Below, piece after piece: positions 46,971 through 54,405 of a stretch of DNA of 64,000 nucleotides; positions within the stretch are counted from its first letter, which is position 1; each line of letters starts with the position of its first letter. A program made the translations under genes and the position numbers. Below the pieces are notes generated by a model. It had not been told where the DNA came from. It ran no database searches and saw only the letters and a list, made by a program, of their open reading frames with translations. The DNA is from a virus, in the IMG/VR virus record IMGVR_UViG_3300030060_003575, positions 1-64,000 of that record; one strand, 5' to 3'.

Positions 46971-47168
46971 TCAATCTTGCGCTTGCCTTCCTTCCAATAG
47001 CCTAGCAGTAAGCAGGTTAATGGTTTCTTCATATTTGTTTACTAAAACAGCCAAATTCCTATTAGCCGTTACTAGGGATTGATACCCTACACTTAACTGG
47101 TTAAGTTGCTCAGTCGCCTTTTCCAACTCTTCTTCCAGTTCCTTCTTGGTCTTAGTCTTTTCACTCAT
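46971..47168 (-). CDS. Coiled-coil protein, 65 aa
   Basis: Almost entirely heptad-patterned helix (KKELEEELEKATEQLNQL, then NKYEETINLLTARLLEG). The start overlaps the upstream gene (ATGA). It is probably an oligomeric coiled coil; the role is unknown. A small GCAAG/CTTGC hairpin spans its end. Confidence 0.6.
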   Translation of the reverse strand: MSEKTKTKKELEEELEKATEQLNQLSVGYQSLVTANRNLAVLVNKYEETINLLTARLLEGRQAQD

Positions 47169-48322
47169 GTCCAATCATTCCTTGTATTATCGCGCTTTAG
47201 TTTTTTTATCCAAGAACTCGCGTCATGCTTGGAGATTTCATCAAGGTCGCCTTCATACCCTAACTTAATCAAATAGTCCTTTTGTTTCTGTGTGGCTAAT
47301 TCAACGTTCCCATCACCGTTTACTATATCCCACAGTTTATTCACTTGATTTTCACTCAAAACAGTACCATTTAACATTTTCTTCTTAATATCTTTAAGGA
47401 AACTTTCTTCCCAATTGTCCTTACCCTGTTCAGGAACAAACGGTTTTATTCCATAATACTCACAGGCTTCGGCAAATTCTTCCGAATGTGTGATGTTCTC
47501 AAGGTTTGCCACAACTTTTTGCTTCCTTTCAAAGTCTCTCGTCTTGGCTCTCTTTTGATTTCTATCAAATTCTTCCAGAGTCTCGCGTCTTTTAGCCAAC
47601 ATTTTGTCCTCTTTTTCCACTTCTGCCTCTGCCTGTTCCACGTTAAAGAAGAACATCAACAAATCGCTGTAAAGTTTCTGATTAGGAAAACCGTAGGTAT
47701 TTATCTGCGCTTTTGGATTATCTGGATGATTCCATCTCCAAACTATAGAAGCCATTCTATAGCCGGGTTGTCCATACTTTCCACTTGAAGACTTACGGAT
47801 ATAGGTTTTATCTCGATACATTTTGTGGTATGCATCATAATATCTACCTTTCTTTCTAACGTTCACTCTTAGGTCAAGGTCTTTGACCCTATCAAACATA
47901 TTAGTAAACTGCTCCCCATGTAGTCTCCACCAAGCATTTCTCTTTAACGCTTGAACTCTAACAGTAATCCATTCCTCTATCATTTCATCAGTAATCTGGT
48001 CATCTGCTAAACCAGTTTCTTCTTTGATAGCCCTAAAGATTAGGTAAGAGTTAATGTGGTCTGAACCTACACATTCACGCACACCAGTCTCAGTATTGTG
48101 AATCTCAAAGTGATATACTATATCATGTCCACATAAACACTTACGAATATGTTTCTTTGCCCATTCGGGTGGGTCACCCAATTCACTCCACCAAACTTCA
48201 CCAGTGGCTATCCACTCATGTTTGGCATCATCGTAATTATCAGCCTTGGATAGAATAACCATATTTTCTATTAGTTTTCTATCCCAACGACCATTACCTA
48301 ATTGTCTATTAGGCTTAACCAT
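47165..48322 (-). CDS. Hypothetical zinc-knuckle protein, 385 aa
   Basis: The N-terminal third has CLCGH...H...CVGSDH, a zinc-knuckle pattern seen in phage proteins. A long charged coiled region (~230-290) follows. The C-terminus has ATQKQKDYLIKLGYEGDL and a helical pair of the kind found at the ends of some phage DNA-binding proteins. It is likely a nucleic-acid-associated factor. Not further identified. Confidence 0.65.
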   Translation of the reverse strand: MVKPNRQLGNGRWDRKLIENMVILSKADNYDDAKHEWIATGEVWWSELGDPPEWAKKHIRKCLCGHDIVYHFEIHNTETGVRECVGSDHINSYLIFRAIKEETGLADDQITDEMIEEWITVRVQALKRNAWWRLHGEQFTNMFDRVKDLDLRVNVRKKGRYYDAYHKMYRDKTYIRKSSSGKYGQPGYRMASIVWRWNHPDNPKAQINTYGFPNQKLYSDLLMFFFNVEQAEAEVEKEDKMLAKRRETLEEFDRNQKRAKTRDFERKQKVVANLENITHSEEFAEACEYYGIKPFVPEQGKDNWEESFLKDIKKKMLNGTVLSENQVNKLWDIVNGDGNVELATQKQKDYLIKLGYEGDLDEISKHDASSWIKKLKRDNTRNDWT

Positions 48323-48771
48323 TAGGCATTACTCCCTGCTGGCCCCTTATCATACTTATCATATGGGGTATTAGTCTGATGTTTAAATCTATTCAATTTA
48401 GACTGCGTTGCTTGCCTTCTTCTTGCTATTGCATTGTTCTTCGTTAATTCATCAACAGCAATACGTGAAAACTGGGGCTGATTACCTCCTGCACCAGTCA
48501 ATAAATAATCCCACACTTTAATAGTGCTGTCTTTATTTTTAAGTGTATACATGAAATATCTGCCTTCCTTTTTTGCCTTCTCTCTTACTTCTGTTGTCCA
48601 CTCTAATCCTCTTTCAAATATAGTGAGGTCTTCTCTATAATCATTCGGCATTGGAGGAACACCGTCTATTTGCATAACATTCTTTCTGTCTACAACAACA
48701 TAGACTTTACCAGAGTATTGTCCTTTTATTCCTCTGACAATTTCGCCATCTGTTAATACTTTATATGCCAT
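48322..48771 (-). CDS. Hypothetical protein, 149 aa
   Basis: Beta strands at the N-terminus (YSGKVYVVVDRKNVMQI), a central helix, and a basic, disordered end rich in Asn/Lys/Gly. It overlaps both neighbours by 1 nt (TAATG). No family is recognised. Confidence 0.6.
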   Translation of the reverse strand: MAYKVLTDGEIVRGIKGQYSGKVYVVVDRKNVMQIDGVPPMPNDYREDLTIFERGLEWTTEVREKAKKEGRYFMYTLKNKDSTIKVWDYLLTGAGGNQPQFSRIAVDELTKNNAIARRRQATQSKLNRFKHQTNTPYDKYDKGPAGSNA

Positions 48772-48935
48772 TATTCTTCCTCTTCGTTTGTATTATAGTA
48801 CAAAAGATGGTAAATTGCATCATTCAAATAAGTTTCATCGTTCACATTATAATTGATGAGCAATTCTATTATTTGTTCCATGCCTTCATCTGTTTGTGCT
48901 TTCTTCATCGTTGCTCTAATCAATTCTAGATTCAT
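48771..48935 (-). CDS. Small acidic helical protein, 54 aa
   Basis: A 54-residue helix-rich ORF (MNLELIRATMKKAQ, EGMEQIIELLINY) ending in EEEE. It joins the next gene by TAATG and overlaps the upstream membrane microprotein by 20 nt. Confidence 0.55.
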   Translation of the reverse strand: MNLELIRATMKKAQTDEGMEQIIELLINYNVNDETYLNDAIYHLLYYNTNEEEE

Positions 48936-49074
48936 TTAGATACCTCTCATATACATTCTTATCCCAATACCAAATTGCTGCGATTGCTACTGTTGCATAC
49001 AAAGCAAACAGTTCTGCAAAATCCCTAAAGGTATATTCTATTTTCTCAATCCACGGATGGTAGTTATAATTCAC
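48916..49074 (-). CDS. Membrane microprotein, 52 aa
   Basis: A GTG start with a near-ideal GGAGGTTTTCAAA site. One hydrophobic segment (FAELFALYATVAIAAIWYW) is flanked by charged ends. Likely a single-pass membrane protein. Confidence 0.6.
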   Translation of the reverse strand: MNYNYHPWIEKIEYTFRDFAELFALYATVAIAAIWYWDKNVYERYLNESRID

Positions 49075-49187
49075 TTTGAAAACCTCCGTAGTTTGGCTAC
49101 TCTCCTACAATGAGCGCAGGGTGATTGCTTATGAATTGCTCCCTTCGGGATGCCGAATCCGCAAACCTCACAATTATGTTTAGCCAT
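49071..49187 (-). CDS. Zinc-ribbon microprotein, 38 aa
   Basis: CEVC and CAHC knuckles with a basic tail (RRVAKLRRFSK). It overlaps the next GTG start by 4 nt and the preceding gene by 1 nt. Confidence 0.6.
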   Translation of the reverse strand: MAKHNCEVCGFGIPKGAIHKQSPCAHCRRVAKLRRFSK

Positions 49188-49378
49188 TATTGCACACCTG
49201 CCTTGTAATCATACCATTCCAAGAATGGTACTGTTTTAGTCTCTATGGTGAATATAGTTCCACTACATAGATGCACTTCAACAAACCCATCATCTGTTCT
49301 TGTTACTGCTGCTATCTGTTCATATTTAAATCTGGTATAACCAGTTCCTGTCTTATAATAATTATCTATCTCATTCAT
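49187..49378 (-). CDS. Hypothetical protein, 63 aa
   Basis: A beta-rich small protein (FKYEQIAAVTRTDDGFVEVHL, TIFTIETKTV). The fold could be an SH3-like barrel. Unrecognised. Confidence 0.55.
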   Translation of the reverse strand: MNEIDNYYKTGTGYTRFKYEQIAAVTRTDDGFVEVHLCSGTIFTIETKTVPFLEWYDYKAGVQ

Positions 49379-49547
49379 ATTTATTCCTCAAAAATTTCTT
49401 TGCATCTTCCAAACTATCAATTATTTGAACTTGATGCATAATGCCCAAATGGACTTTCTTCCTCTTTTTGTCTTCTATATATTGGTCAGCCATCCATTGC
49501 CTGAGTCTTAACGCTTCTAACTTATCTAATACTATTAAATAATCCAT
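49371..49547 (-). CDS. Small basic helical protein, 58 aa
   Basis: GGAGG precedes the ATG. The protein is Leu/Arg/Lys-rich and mainly helical (LEALRLRQWMADQYIEDKKRKK). It overlaps the next gene by 8 nt and shares TAATG with the upstream one. Confidence 0.55.
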   Translation of the reverse strand: MDYLIVLDKLEALRLRQWMADQYIEDKKRKKVHLGIMHQVQIIDSLEDAKKFLRNKYE

Positions 49548-49666
49548 TATTCTTCCTCCATACTAGGTATAGTCACTAAGACTACTTTACAATCATCACA
49601 CAAATCATCCATTCTTGTCATCCATTCGTTACAAGTTGGACACTTTACTGATACTCTTCCCGACAT
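49547..49666 (-). CDS. Zinc-ribbon microprotein, 39 aa
   Basis: CPTC and CDDC knuckles 14 residues apart with a short acidic end (SMEEE). The start is 5 nt after the preceding stop. Confidence 0.6.
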   Translation of the reverse strand: MSGRVSVKCPTCNEWMTRMDDLCDDCKVVLVTIPSMEEE

Positions 49667-49671
49667 ACTTT

Positions 49672-49920
49672 TCACTCCATTTTCTGGAATGCTCTTTGGT
49701 CTGCTAGATGACTTGTTAATAGTTCATCTATCTTACCAAACAATGCTTCTGCACATCCTCCAATAGTCTTTCTATGTAAACATAGCCAAATCGCATAATC
49801 ACGATTGATAACTACCTTTGGTTGGTCTTGCTCATCCATAGTTATTACTATGGGTGGCATATCCACATCTTCAATTAAACGAAACTCAATCTCCCTTTTA
49901 TCTTGTTCCTCTAATCTCAT
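49672..49920 (-). CDS. Hypothetical protein, 82 aa
   Basis: Acidic N-terminal strands (EIEFRLIEDVDMPPIVI) and a C-terminal helical half (IGGCAEALFGKIDELLTSHL). It overlaps the upstream gene by 4 nt. Not recognised. Confidence 0.6.
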   Translation of the reverse strand: MRLEEQDKREIEFRLIEDVDMPPIVITMDEQDQPKVVINRDYAIWLCLHRKTIGGCAEALFGKIDELLTSHLADQRAFQKME

Positions 49921-50294
49921 TCTATTCCCACCGCTTTATCTTTTGTTTCCTTGAGCCTTTGTTCTTGGTCAAAAGAATTCTTTTGAATCTCTAGTTCATT
50001 ATCTAGATTCTTGATTCTAAAGACGGCAGAATCAACTACCTGTCTTTCTTCCAATAACGTCCACTTTGGCATATTTAGCCATTCTATCTTCATTACAAGA
50101 GGGTAGGCAATACTTACCATCTGTCCCTCTTTCGTCTTAAGGTTCAAGAAGGAGTTTGCCATTGGCATATTGACATAAATCATCTCTCCTTCTATAGTCT
50201 CCAAACTCTCCCCATAGTCCTCAGACTCCTTATACTTATCCATTGAGTATGTTACTCTCATGTTTAACTTGTTTTCTTTTTTCCAACTTTTCAT
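49917..50294 (-). CDS. Hypothetical protein, 125 aa
   Basis: The central part has strands that could form a small barrel (GEMIYVNMPMANSFLNL, GQMVSIAYPLVM), and a helical, charged C-terminus follows. GAGGTAATAAA precedes the ATG. Unrecognised. Confidence 0.6.
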   Translation of the reverse strand: MKSWKKENKLNMRVTYSMDKYKESEDYGESLETIEGEMIYVNMPMANSFLNLKTKEGQMVSIAYPLVMKIEWLNMPKWTLLEERQVVDSAVFRIKNLDNELEIQKNSFDQEQRLKETKDKAVGIE

Positions 50295-50331
50295 TTTATT
50301 ACCTCGTAATTGTCCTATCTTTCAGAACCTA

Positions 50332-50478
50332 TTAAGGGTTTGCCCTCACGTTATTAAACCATCCACCATAACGCTTGCATTCTTCCTTAACATAACAATC
50401 ACATGGTTCTGGTATGTATTCACCGATTGCTATCTGTTTCATTATTATTCCTTTTATACATTTTTTGCATTCTTTCAT
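50332..50478 (-). CDS. Cysteine-rich microprotein, 48 aa
   Basis: CKKC near the start, CDC and a further Cys later make a possible zinc site. AGGAGGCAAATAAAA is a strong ribosome-binding site. It is the first protein gene after the tRNA on this strand. Confidence 0.55.
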   Translation of the reverse strand: MKECKKCIKGIIMKQIAIGEYIPEPCDCYVKEECKRYGGWFNNVRANP

Positions 50479-50514
50479 TTTTATTTGCCTCCTATAAATA
50501 TAGGTTTGAATTGG

Positions 50515-50598
50515 TTGCGGGAGGGGGATTTGAACCCCCGAAGCACTACGCACCGAATCTTAAGTCCGGCCCCTTTGACCATACTTGGGAATCCCGCA
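50515..50598 (-). tRNA. tRNA-Leu (anticodon UAA)
   Basis: The minus strand folds as a class II tRNA. The acceptor stem TGCGGGA/TCCCGCA has 7 bp. The anticodon loop is CTTAAGA (anticodon TAA), on the stem CCGGA/TTCGG. A long variable arm follows, and the T arm is GGGGG-TTCAAAT-CCCCC. A discriminator A and an encoded CCA (50512-50514) come next. It reads UUA, which is very common in these AT-rich genes, so it may supplement the host supply. No intron is seen. Confidence 0.9.
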
Positions 50599-50603
50599 TT
50601 ATG

Positions 50604-50704
50604 ATTGAGCAAAGGAAAAAGGAGGGAGAACGAATCCCTAAATCTCGGAAGATAACACAAGAGAACTTCTACCTTTTATTACCGATTCAAAACCTTTGCT
50701 CAAT
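50604..50704. repeat. 12-bp perfect inverted repeat beside the tRNA
   Basis: ATTGAGCAAAGG (50604-50615) is exactly complementary to CCTTTGCTCAAT (50693-50704). The pair encloses 77 nt upstream of the tRNA. The rest of 50599-50855 has no credible ORF. The repeat could be a structured leader, a tRNA processing element or a recombination remnant. Confidence 0.55.
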
Positions 50705-50855
50705 AGTGAGTTTAATTGTGTAGGAAAAGCAAACGATTACAATATTACTTGTGCCGAGCATCAATCGTTGTATTGGGTTTAATTGATTACTATGTCAACA
50801 GGGGCAACCCGTTATTTTTGCTTTTTAGTTACAAACCTACCTTTATCCATTAGGA

Positions 50856-51437
50856 TTATTCACGCATATTAACTAGCAAAAGAACCAAGTATCCTATTAG
50901 GTCTTTTACTACGTCTTCATCAGATTCTAATGATGCATTACCTTGCATCAACCTGTTCAATTTATCATCTATGCGAACTTTCAACTGTTCTGTCTTATCA
51001 GCCCTAGAAAATATTCTTATTGGCTGTAAAGCGGAATCACCATATTGGTCATTCTTATCAAGGAGAAACTGTGTTATTTCTCCCATTGTCTTTGAAATCT
51101 TAAAACTGGATTCGTCTTGGCCCTTCACAGGCTTGGCCTGCTCTTTCGCCTTATTATACTTACCCGCTATCAGATTAGGTTGCATATGTGTTCCCCATTG
51201 AGAGGAACCCATTATCTTTTTAAGATAAGGTTCATTTATTATCTTCTCTTTAGATTGACTCTTTGGTTTTCTACCACCATTTCTTTTACTGATTGTTCCT
51301 TGAGCCTGTAGTCTGTAAATGCGTTGTCTTACAGAACCGACTGTTCTATTCATTTTCTTGGCTATTGCTATCGCAGTTAGCCCTTGCTTCCACAGTTTCA
51401 TTAACTGTGTTTCTTCTTTCTTTGTCCATTTCGTCAT
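50856..51437 (-). CDS. SANT/HTH–MazG-like fusion protein
   Basis: A 193-residue protein. Residues 1-45 form a SANT/HTH domain (WTKKEETQLMKLWKQG...VRQRIYRL). The C-terminal ~75 residues (LLDKNDQYGDSALQPI, VRIDDKLNRLMQG, DVVKDLIGYLVLLL) match the all-alpha MazG-like pyrophosphohydrolase family common in phages. It is perhaps a regulator tied to nucleotide pools. GGTGATTTT precedes the ATG. It is the first gene of the minus block next to the control region. Confidence 0.7.
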   Translation of the reverse strand: MTKWTKKEETQLMKLWKQGLTAIAIAKKMNRTVGSVRQRIYRLQAQGTISKRNGGRKPKSQSKEKIINEPYLKKIMGSSQWGTHMQPNLIAGKYNKAKEQAKPVKGQDESSFKISKTMGEITQFLLDKNDQYGDSALQPIRIFSRADKTEQLKVRIDDKLNRLMQGNASLESDEDVVKDLIGYLVLLLVNMRE

Positions 51438-51479
51438 AAAATCACCGATGTTAATTATCTCAGTTTCTTGCAGAGTGTT

Positions 51480-51753
51480 GTTTCCACAACATTTCTACAA
51501 GTCTGGAAACGACATAATGATGCGGTTAGCATCACTAACTCAGCCATATTGCCCCCATTCGTTTTCGTTTCCATTTTTCCATCATTTACACCCCCTGCTC
51601 AAAAGGAAGGAAGGAAGGAAGGAAGGAAGGATAGAGAGAGAGGGGTGGAAAAGTATGTAATAATGTAAATATATTATAATGTATTAGATATATTATCTAA
51701 CTCTTCCATTCTATCTCACTTTCATTTCCAACTCCAATTGGAAACGTGGAAAC
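51480..51753. promoter_or_regulatory. Cluster of TGGAAAC/GTTTCCA motifs
   Basis: At least five copies occur: 51480-51486, 51504-51510, 51567-51573, 51739-51745 and 51747-51753, plus TTTCCA at 51725. The last group forms TTTCCAA-x6-TTGGAAA. The cluster lies upstream of the first minus-strand gene and could be an operator or iteron set. Confidence 0.5.
51603..51630 (+). repeat. AAGG microsatellite, 7 copies
   Basis: Seven uninterrupted AAGG units are followed by a GA-rich tract. It is a purine-rich, slippage-prone tract in an otherwise non-coding upstream region. Confidence 0.8.
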
Positions 51754-51859
51754 GTTTGACCCCCTTATCATATCATATAGGATATGTCATATGCATAAGT
51801 GTATAGTATATACATATATTATACATAGAGAGTCTTCCCGGTACATATCGAATCAATGG

Positions 51860-51960
51860 CGCGATTTAACATCATAACATTTTACGCCATAAATTCTGAT
51901 TAGTATATACTGGCCTTTGGTGGAATACGTGCTTGTAAGGCCATTGATTGTAATTGCCAC
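51860..51960 (-). ncRNA. Possible small structured RNA
   Basis: Downstream of a TATA-like CTTATATATCC (51982-51992) the minus strand contains TTGGTGG, TGGCCTT, CCACCAA and AGGCCA in that order. These pair as interleaved stems (a, b, a', b'), so a pseudoknot is possible. No credible ORF explains the stretch. The RNA itself is inferred. Confidence 0.3.
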
Positions 51961-52166
51961 CAACAATTCTATAGATGGCAGGGGATATATAAGTCGGCGG
52001 CACCCCTCGATGCCCCTCGTCTATAAATATCCTATTTGTCGAACCATATGGTATCAACAACTTTGTCCAGTTGAAACCTGATTTTGAGGAGTCCGACAGG
52101 AAAGGGCGACTTTATCCCTTTCCTGCCAGACAAGAATTGCTGCTAACTAGGCGTGAAAGAAGGGTT

Positions 52167-52676
52167 TTATTCCTCTTCCTCCACAAAGTCGTATTCTGCA
52201 CAAGCGGCAAGTCCATCTAGTGAACCATCCCATGAGCCGTCCTTGTAAAGTTCCCTTGCCGTCTGCTTTGCTTTCTTAGCGAGGGTGTTTGCGTAATCAT
52301 TAGCATCTGTGAACACAGGTGGCCCTGCGCTCTTTCCGTGCTTTCTGAGCAATGGCTGAGAATACTGCGCTGTGCTCTCAAAGAACGTATATGCAGCCTC
52401 TCGGATTGCTTCAGCAGCAGAATCAACCACTACTGATGCAGCAGCAGGTAGTAATCCTTGATTACCTCTGCGCCATACAACCTTTCCTGAAGGGAAGTCC
52501 TTCAGCATTGCTTTAATGGATAGAGCCAAAGCAGCCCTATTATCCACATTGTTGTCACCAGTCTCTATTAGCATAGTTGCTAGAGACCTTACATCATCGG
52601 GGATTGTTCCATCAACGTCACCCTCGATGCATGAGTTTACCTTCATCTTTACCGATTCCCAATTTACTTCATCCAT
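52167..52676 (-). CDS. Cassette protein A, 169 aa
   Basis: An acidic protein of unknown family. It is helical, with LPAAASVVVDSAAEAIREAAY, then KHGKSAGPPVFTD, YANTLAKKAK and YKDGSWDG, ending EEEE. The C-terminal motifs HGKSxG and DGS recur in the other cassette protein (54406-54939), so the two are probably diverged paralogues. GGAAAG precedes ATG 52676. The promoter is the TATA at 52738-52748. It occupies the cassette bounded by CATATG 52045 and 52770. Confidence 0.65.
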   Translation of the reverse strand: MDEVNWESVKMKVNSCIEGDVDGTIPDDVRSLATMLIETGDNNVDNRAALALSIKAMLKDFPSGKVVWRRGNQGLLPAAASVVVDSAAEAIREAAYTFFESTAQYSQPLLRKHGKSAGPPVFTDANDYANTLAKKAKQTARELYKDGSWDGSLDGLAACAEYDFVEEEE

Positions 52677-52737
52677 AATATTCACTTTCCTATTTTTTCT
52701 TTCTTTGCCCGTTAGCGGCATAGTTGTCAATTCTCTG

Positions 52738-52776
52738 GGATATATAAGAGGTTTCAAACAAAGCGAAACCATATGG
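52738..52776 (-). promoter_or_regulatory. Promoter of cassette protein A
   Basis: Read on the minus strand: CCATATGG, then GGTTTCG-CTTTGTTT-GAAACC as an imperfect hairpin, then TATA box CTTATATATCC. The ATG lies about 60 nt downstream. The same order occurs at the right ends of the other cassettes, with the palindrome ~22 nt before TATA, where an activator could bind. Confidence 0.6.
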
Positions 52777-52935
52777 TAATGAGAGTTTTTTCAGGATACA
52801 AAGAAACATGCATAGAAAAACGCGCGAATTTTCCTTAGTCTAAATTCTTAGTGTGTTTTCTGCACCTCAGTTTCCACTGGTTTTGTTATTTAACATCACT
52901 TCTTTTACGCCCATTACATGACCATATGGATAGTT

Positions 52936-53081
52936 AGTACGTAGTTACGAGAGGGTCTATGAGAGTCGAGGACTCGTTTAGACTGCTATAAAGTCGAATA
53001 GACGTAAACTGCGTTAAGCAGTAGTAGACGGTAGCATAGGGTGAAGTAAAAGAAGGATTGCGGGTGACTGGTCTACGTACT
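52936..53081. repeat. Hairpin unit (apical GTTAA)
   Basis: AGTACGTAG (52936) pairs with CTACGTACT (53073-53081). The apical stem-loop CTGC-GTTAA-GCAG is at 53009-53021, with further small stems (CTATG/CATAG, GAGTC/GACTC). Confidence 0.55.
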
Positions 53082-53320
53082 CAGTTTCCCGATACATGAG
53101 GATATTTTACATGCTTACGCATAATTAACACCATATGATAGCAGTGTAACGTTAGTTAAACGTAATGAATAATGGTGTTTAATGAAACACCAATGAAATG
53201 TAGTAACGATACGTGTAACGAGGTATCTGATTGCTTCTACGAAGACGCTACGCTACAATCATATGGTGTTGATAAAACATAGGTGGCACTGAAAAGGTAC
53301 CGCTTGTTTACAATATCCTT

Positions 53321-53395
53321 ATGATTTGCTCCGCTTTTTACTATAGCCTATGCTACGTGCTTAATGCACTGTCGCAAAAAGAGTTCCCAAATCAT
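53321..53395. repeat. Hairpin unit (apical TTAAT)
   Basis: ATGATTTG pairs with CAAATCAT at the next CATATG. A CTTTTT/AAAAAG stem lies inside, and GTGC-TTAAT-GCAC (53357-53369) is the apex. Confidence 0.55.
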
Positions 53396-53559
53396 ATGGT
53401 TGGTTAAGGTTTCCTCTGGTTACCAGTGTGAGGTGCGGAACTAAGGTGCATTACGCACCAACGAAGGTGGTTTGTTCCGGCACGAACATGGTAAGCGGAG
53501 GTGCCAATTATACAACCTCAATGGGATTGGTCTATTCATCTCATTTAACCAACCATATG
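53393..53559. repeat. Unit with 15-bp inverted ends
   Basis: CATATGGTTGGTTAA at one end is the exact complement of TTAACCAACCATATG at the other. Inside lie CGGAAC...GTTCCG with apex GGTGC-ATTAC-GCACC, and a GGCAC/GTGCC stem. Confidence 0.65.
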
Positions 53560-53565
53560 GTTATA

Positions 53566-53630
53566 ATTCCTCTGGTATACGATTAAAGATGATTAGACAC
53601 ATTAAGTGTCCATCAGGATACCAGAGGAAT
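53566..53630. repeat. Hairpin unit (apical ATTAA)
   Basis: ATTCCTCTGGTAT pairs perfectly over 13 bp with ATACCAGAGGAAT. A GATG/CATC step follows, and the apex is GACAC-ATTAA-GTGTC (53596-53610). It is the most compact example of the class. Confidence 0.75.
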
Positions 53631-53680
53631 ATATACCCTAATAAAAAAAATAGGGTCTTGCGTCATAAGGCCTATATCCC

Positions 53681-53852
53681 TTAGCCTGTAACTTGACAGC
53701 ACACCTCGTCCGGTACTACTGTGCGAGAGAAAATATGAATTCTTCATAATCCCTACATAAATGTAAACGGACGCTAAATGCGTCTTATCGTTTTATATAC
53801 ATTTATTCTCGCCCGTTGTACCACGACGATTGTGCTGCAATTTACAGCCTAA
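53681..53852. repeat. Long multi-tier hairpin (apical TAAAT)
   Basis: The outer TTAGCCTGTAA/TTACAGCCTAA arms have one mismatch. Further paired steps follow (AGCACA/TGTGCT, GGTAC/GTACC, GCGAGA/TCTCGC, ATAAATGTA/TACATTTAT, AACG/CGTT), with the apex GACGC-TAAAT-GCGTC at 53770-53784. Confidence 0.65.
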
Positions 53853-53902
53853 CGCCTATAAAACCTTATCTCATACCATATGGTCGTAGACCTTAAGGGA
53901 AC

Positions 53903-54015
53903 GTTAAAGGAATCTAACTCCGCGCACTTGTACGCATTGTCTCATGCACCTTTGTTGGTGCTAAATGCACCTTTTCGACAATGGCACGAAGTCCACTTCC
54001 GTTATATCCTTTAAC
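53903..54015. repeat. Hairpin unit (apical TAAAT)
   Basis: GTTAAAGGA/TCCTTTAAC form the outer stem, CATTGTC/GACAATG the middle stem, and GGTGC-TAAAT-GCACC (53957-53971) the apex. Confidence 0.65.
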
Positions 54016-54047
54016 TTCTTCGACCCATATGATACTAATGAAATGGT

Positions 54048-54145
54048 GTTTGTAAAAAAAGTCGCGGTAACTTGTTAGCGTGACTACTCTACGTTAGTGC
54101 GTTAAGCACTAATCTAGATGTAGTAGCATAGGGTTTTTTACAAAC
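54048..54145. repeat. Hairpin unit (apical GTTAA)
   Basis: GTTTGTAAAAAA/TTTTTTACAAAC form a 12-bp outer stem. The CTAC/GTAG steps and the apex AGTGC-GTTAA-GCACT (54096-54110) follow. Confidence 0.65.
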
Positions 54146-54204
54146 AAGTATCTGATAGTCCAAGTATTCCTATCATATGGGTTTAGGTTCCAAAGATATA
54201 CAAG

Positions 54205-54283
54205 AGGTGAAGATAAAAGAAAAATGCATTAAGCATGAGCCGTAGGCGGTTCTTTTATTATTGGCGGAAGCCATGCTTCACCT
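54205..54283. repeat. Hairpin unit (apical ATTAA)
   Basis: AGGTGAAG/CTTCACCT, then directly ATAAAAGAA/TTCTTTTAT, then apex ATGC-ATTAA-GCAT (54224-54236). Confidence 0.65.
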
Positions 54284-54405
54284 ATTGTATAGCACGGAAC
54301 AACTACCCTCAATTGGGGTCATGTTCTCTAAAGTGAGAACATGTTACCATATGGTCATAACTTTGTGAAAAAGACCAGAAGAGGTTGGTGGCGACTAAAA
54401 CCAAC

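Noticed and set aside
50599-50855. Prophage attachment site at the tRNA
   Set aside because: A tRNA with nearby inverted repeat is suggestive, but no integrase gene is seen and no duplicated tRNA 3' end is present in the window.
51872-52060. A 62-codon minus-strand ORF crossing CATATG 52045
   Set aside because: It needs a TTG start, covers a palindrome and two TATA-like boxes, and has no ribosome-binding site. The codons are a by-product of the control sequence.
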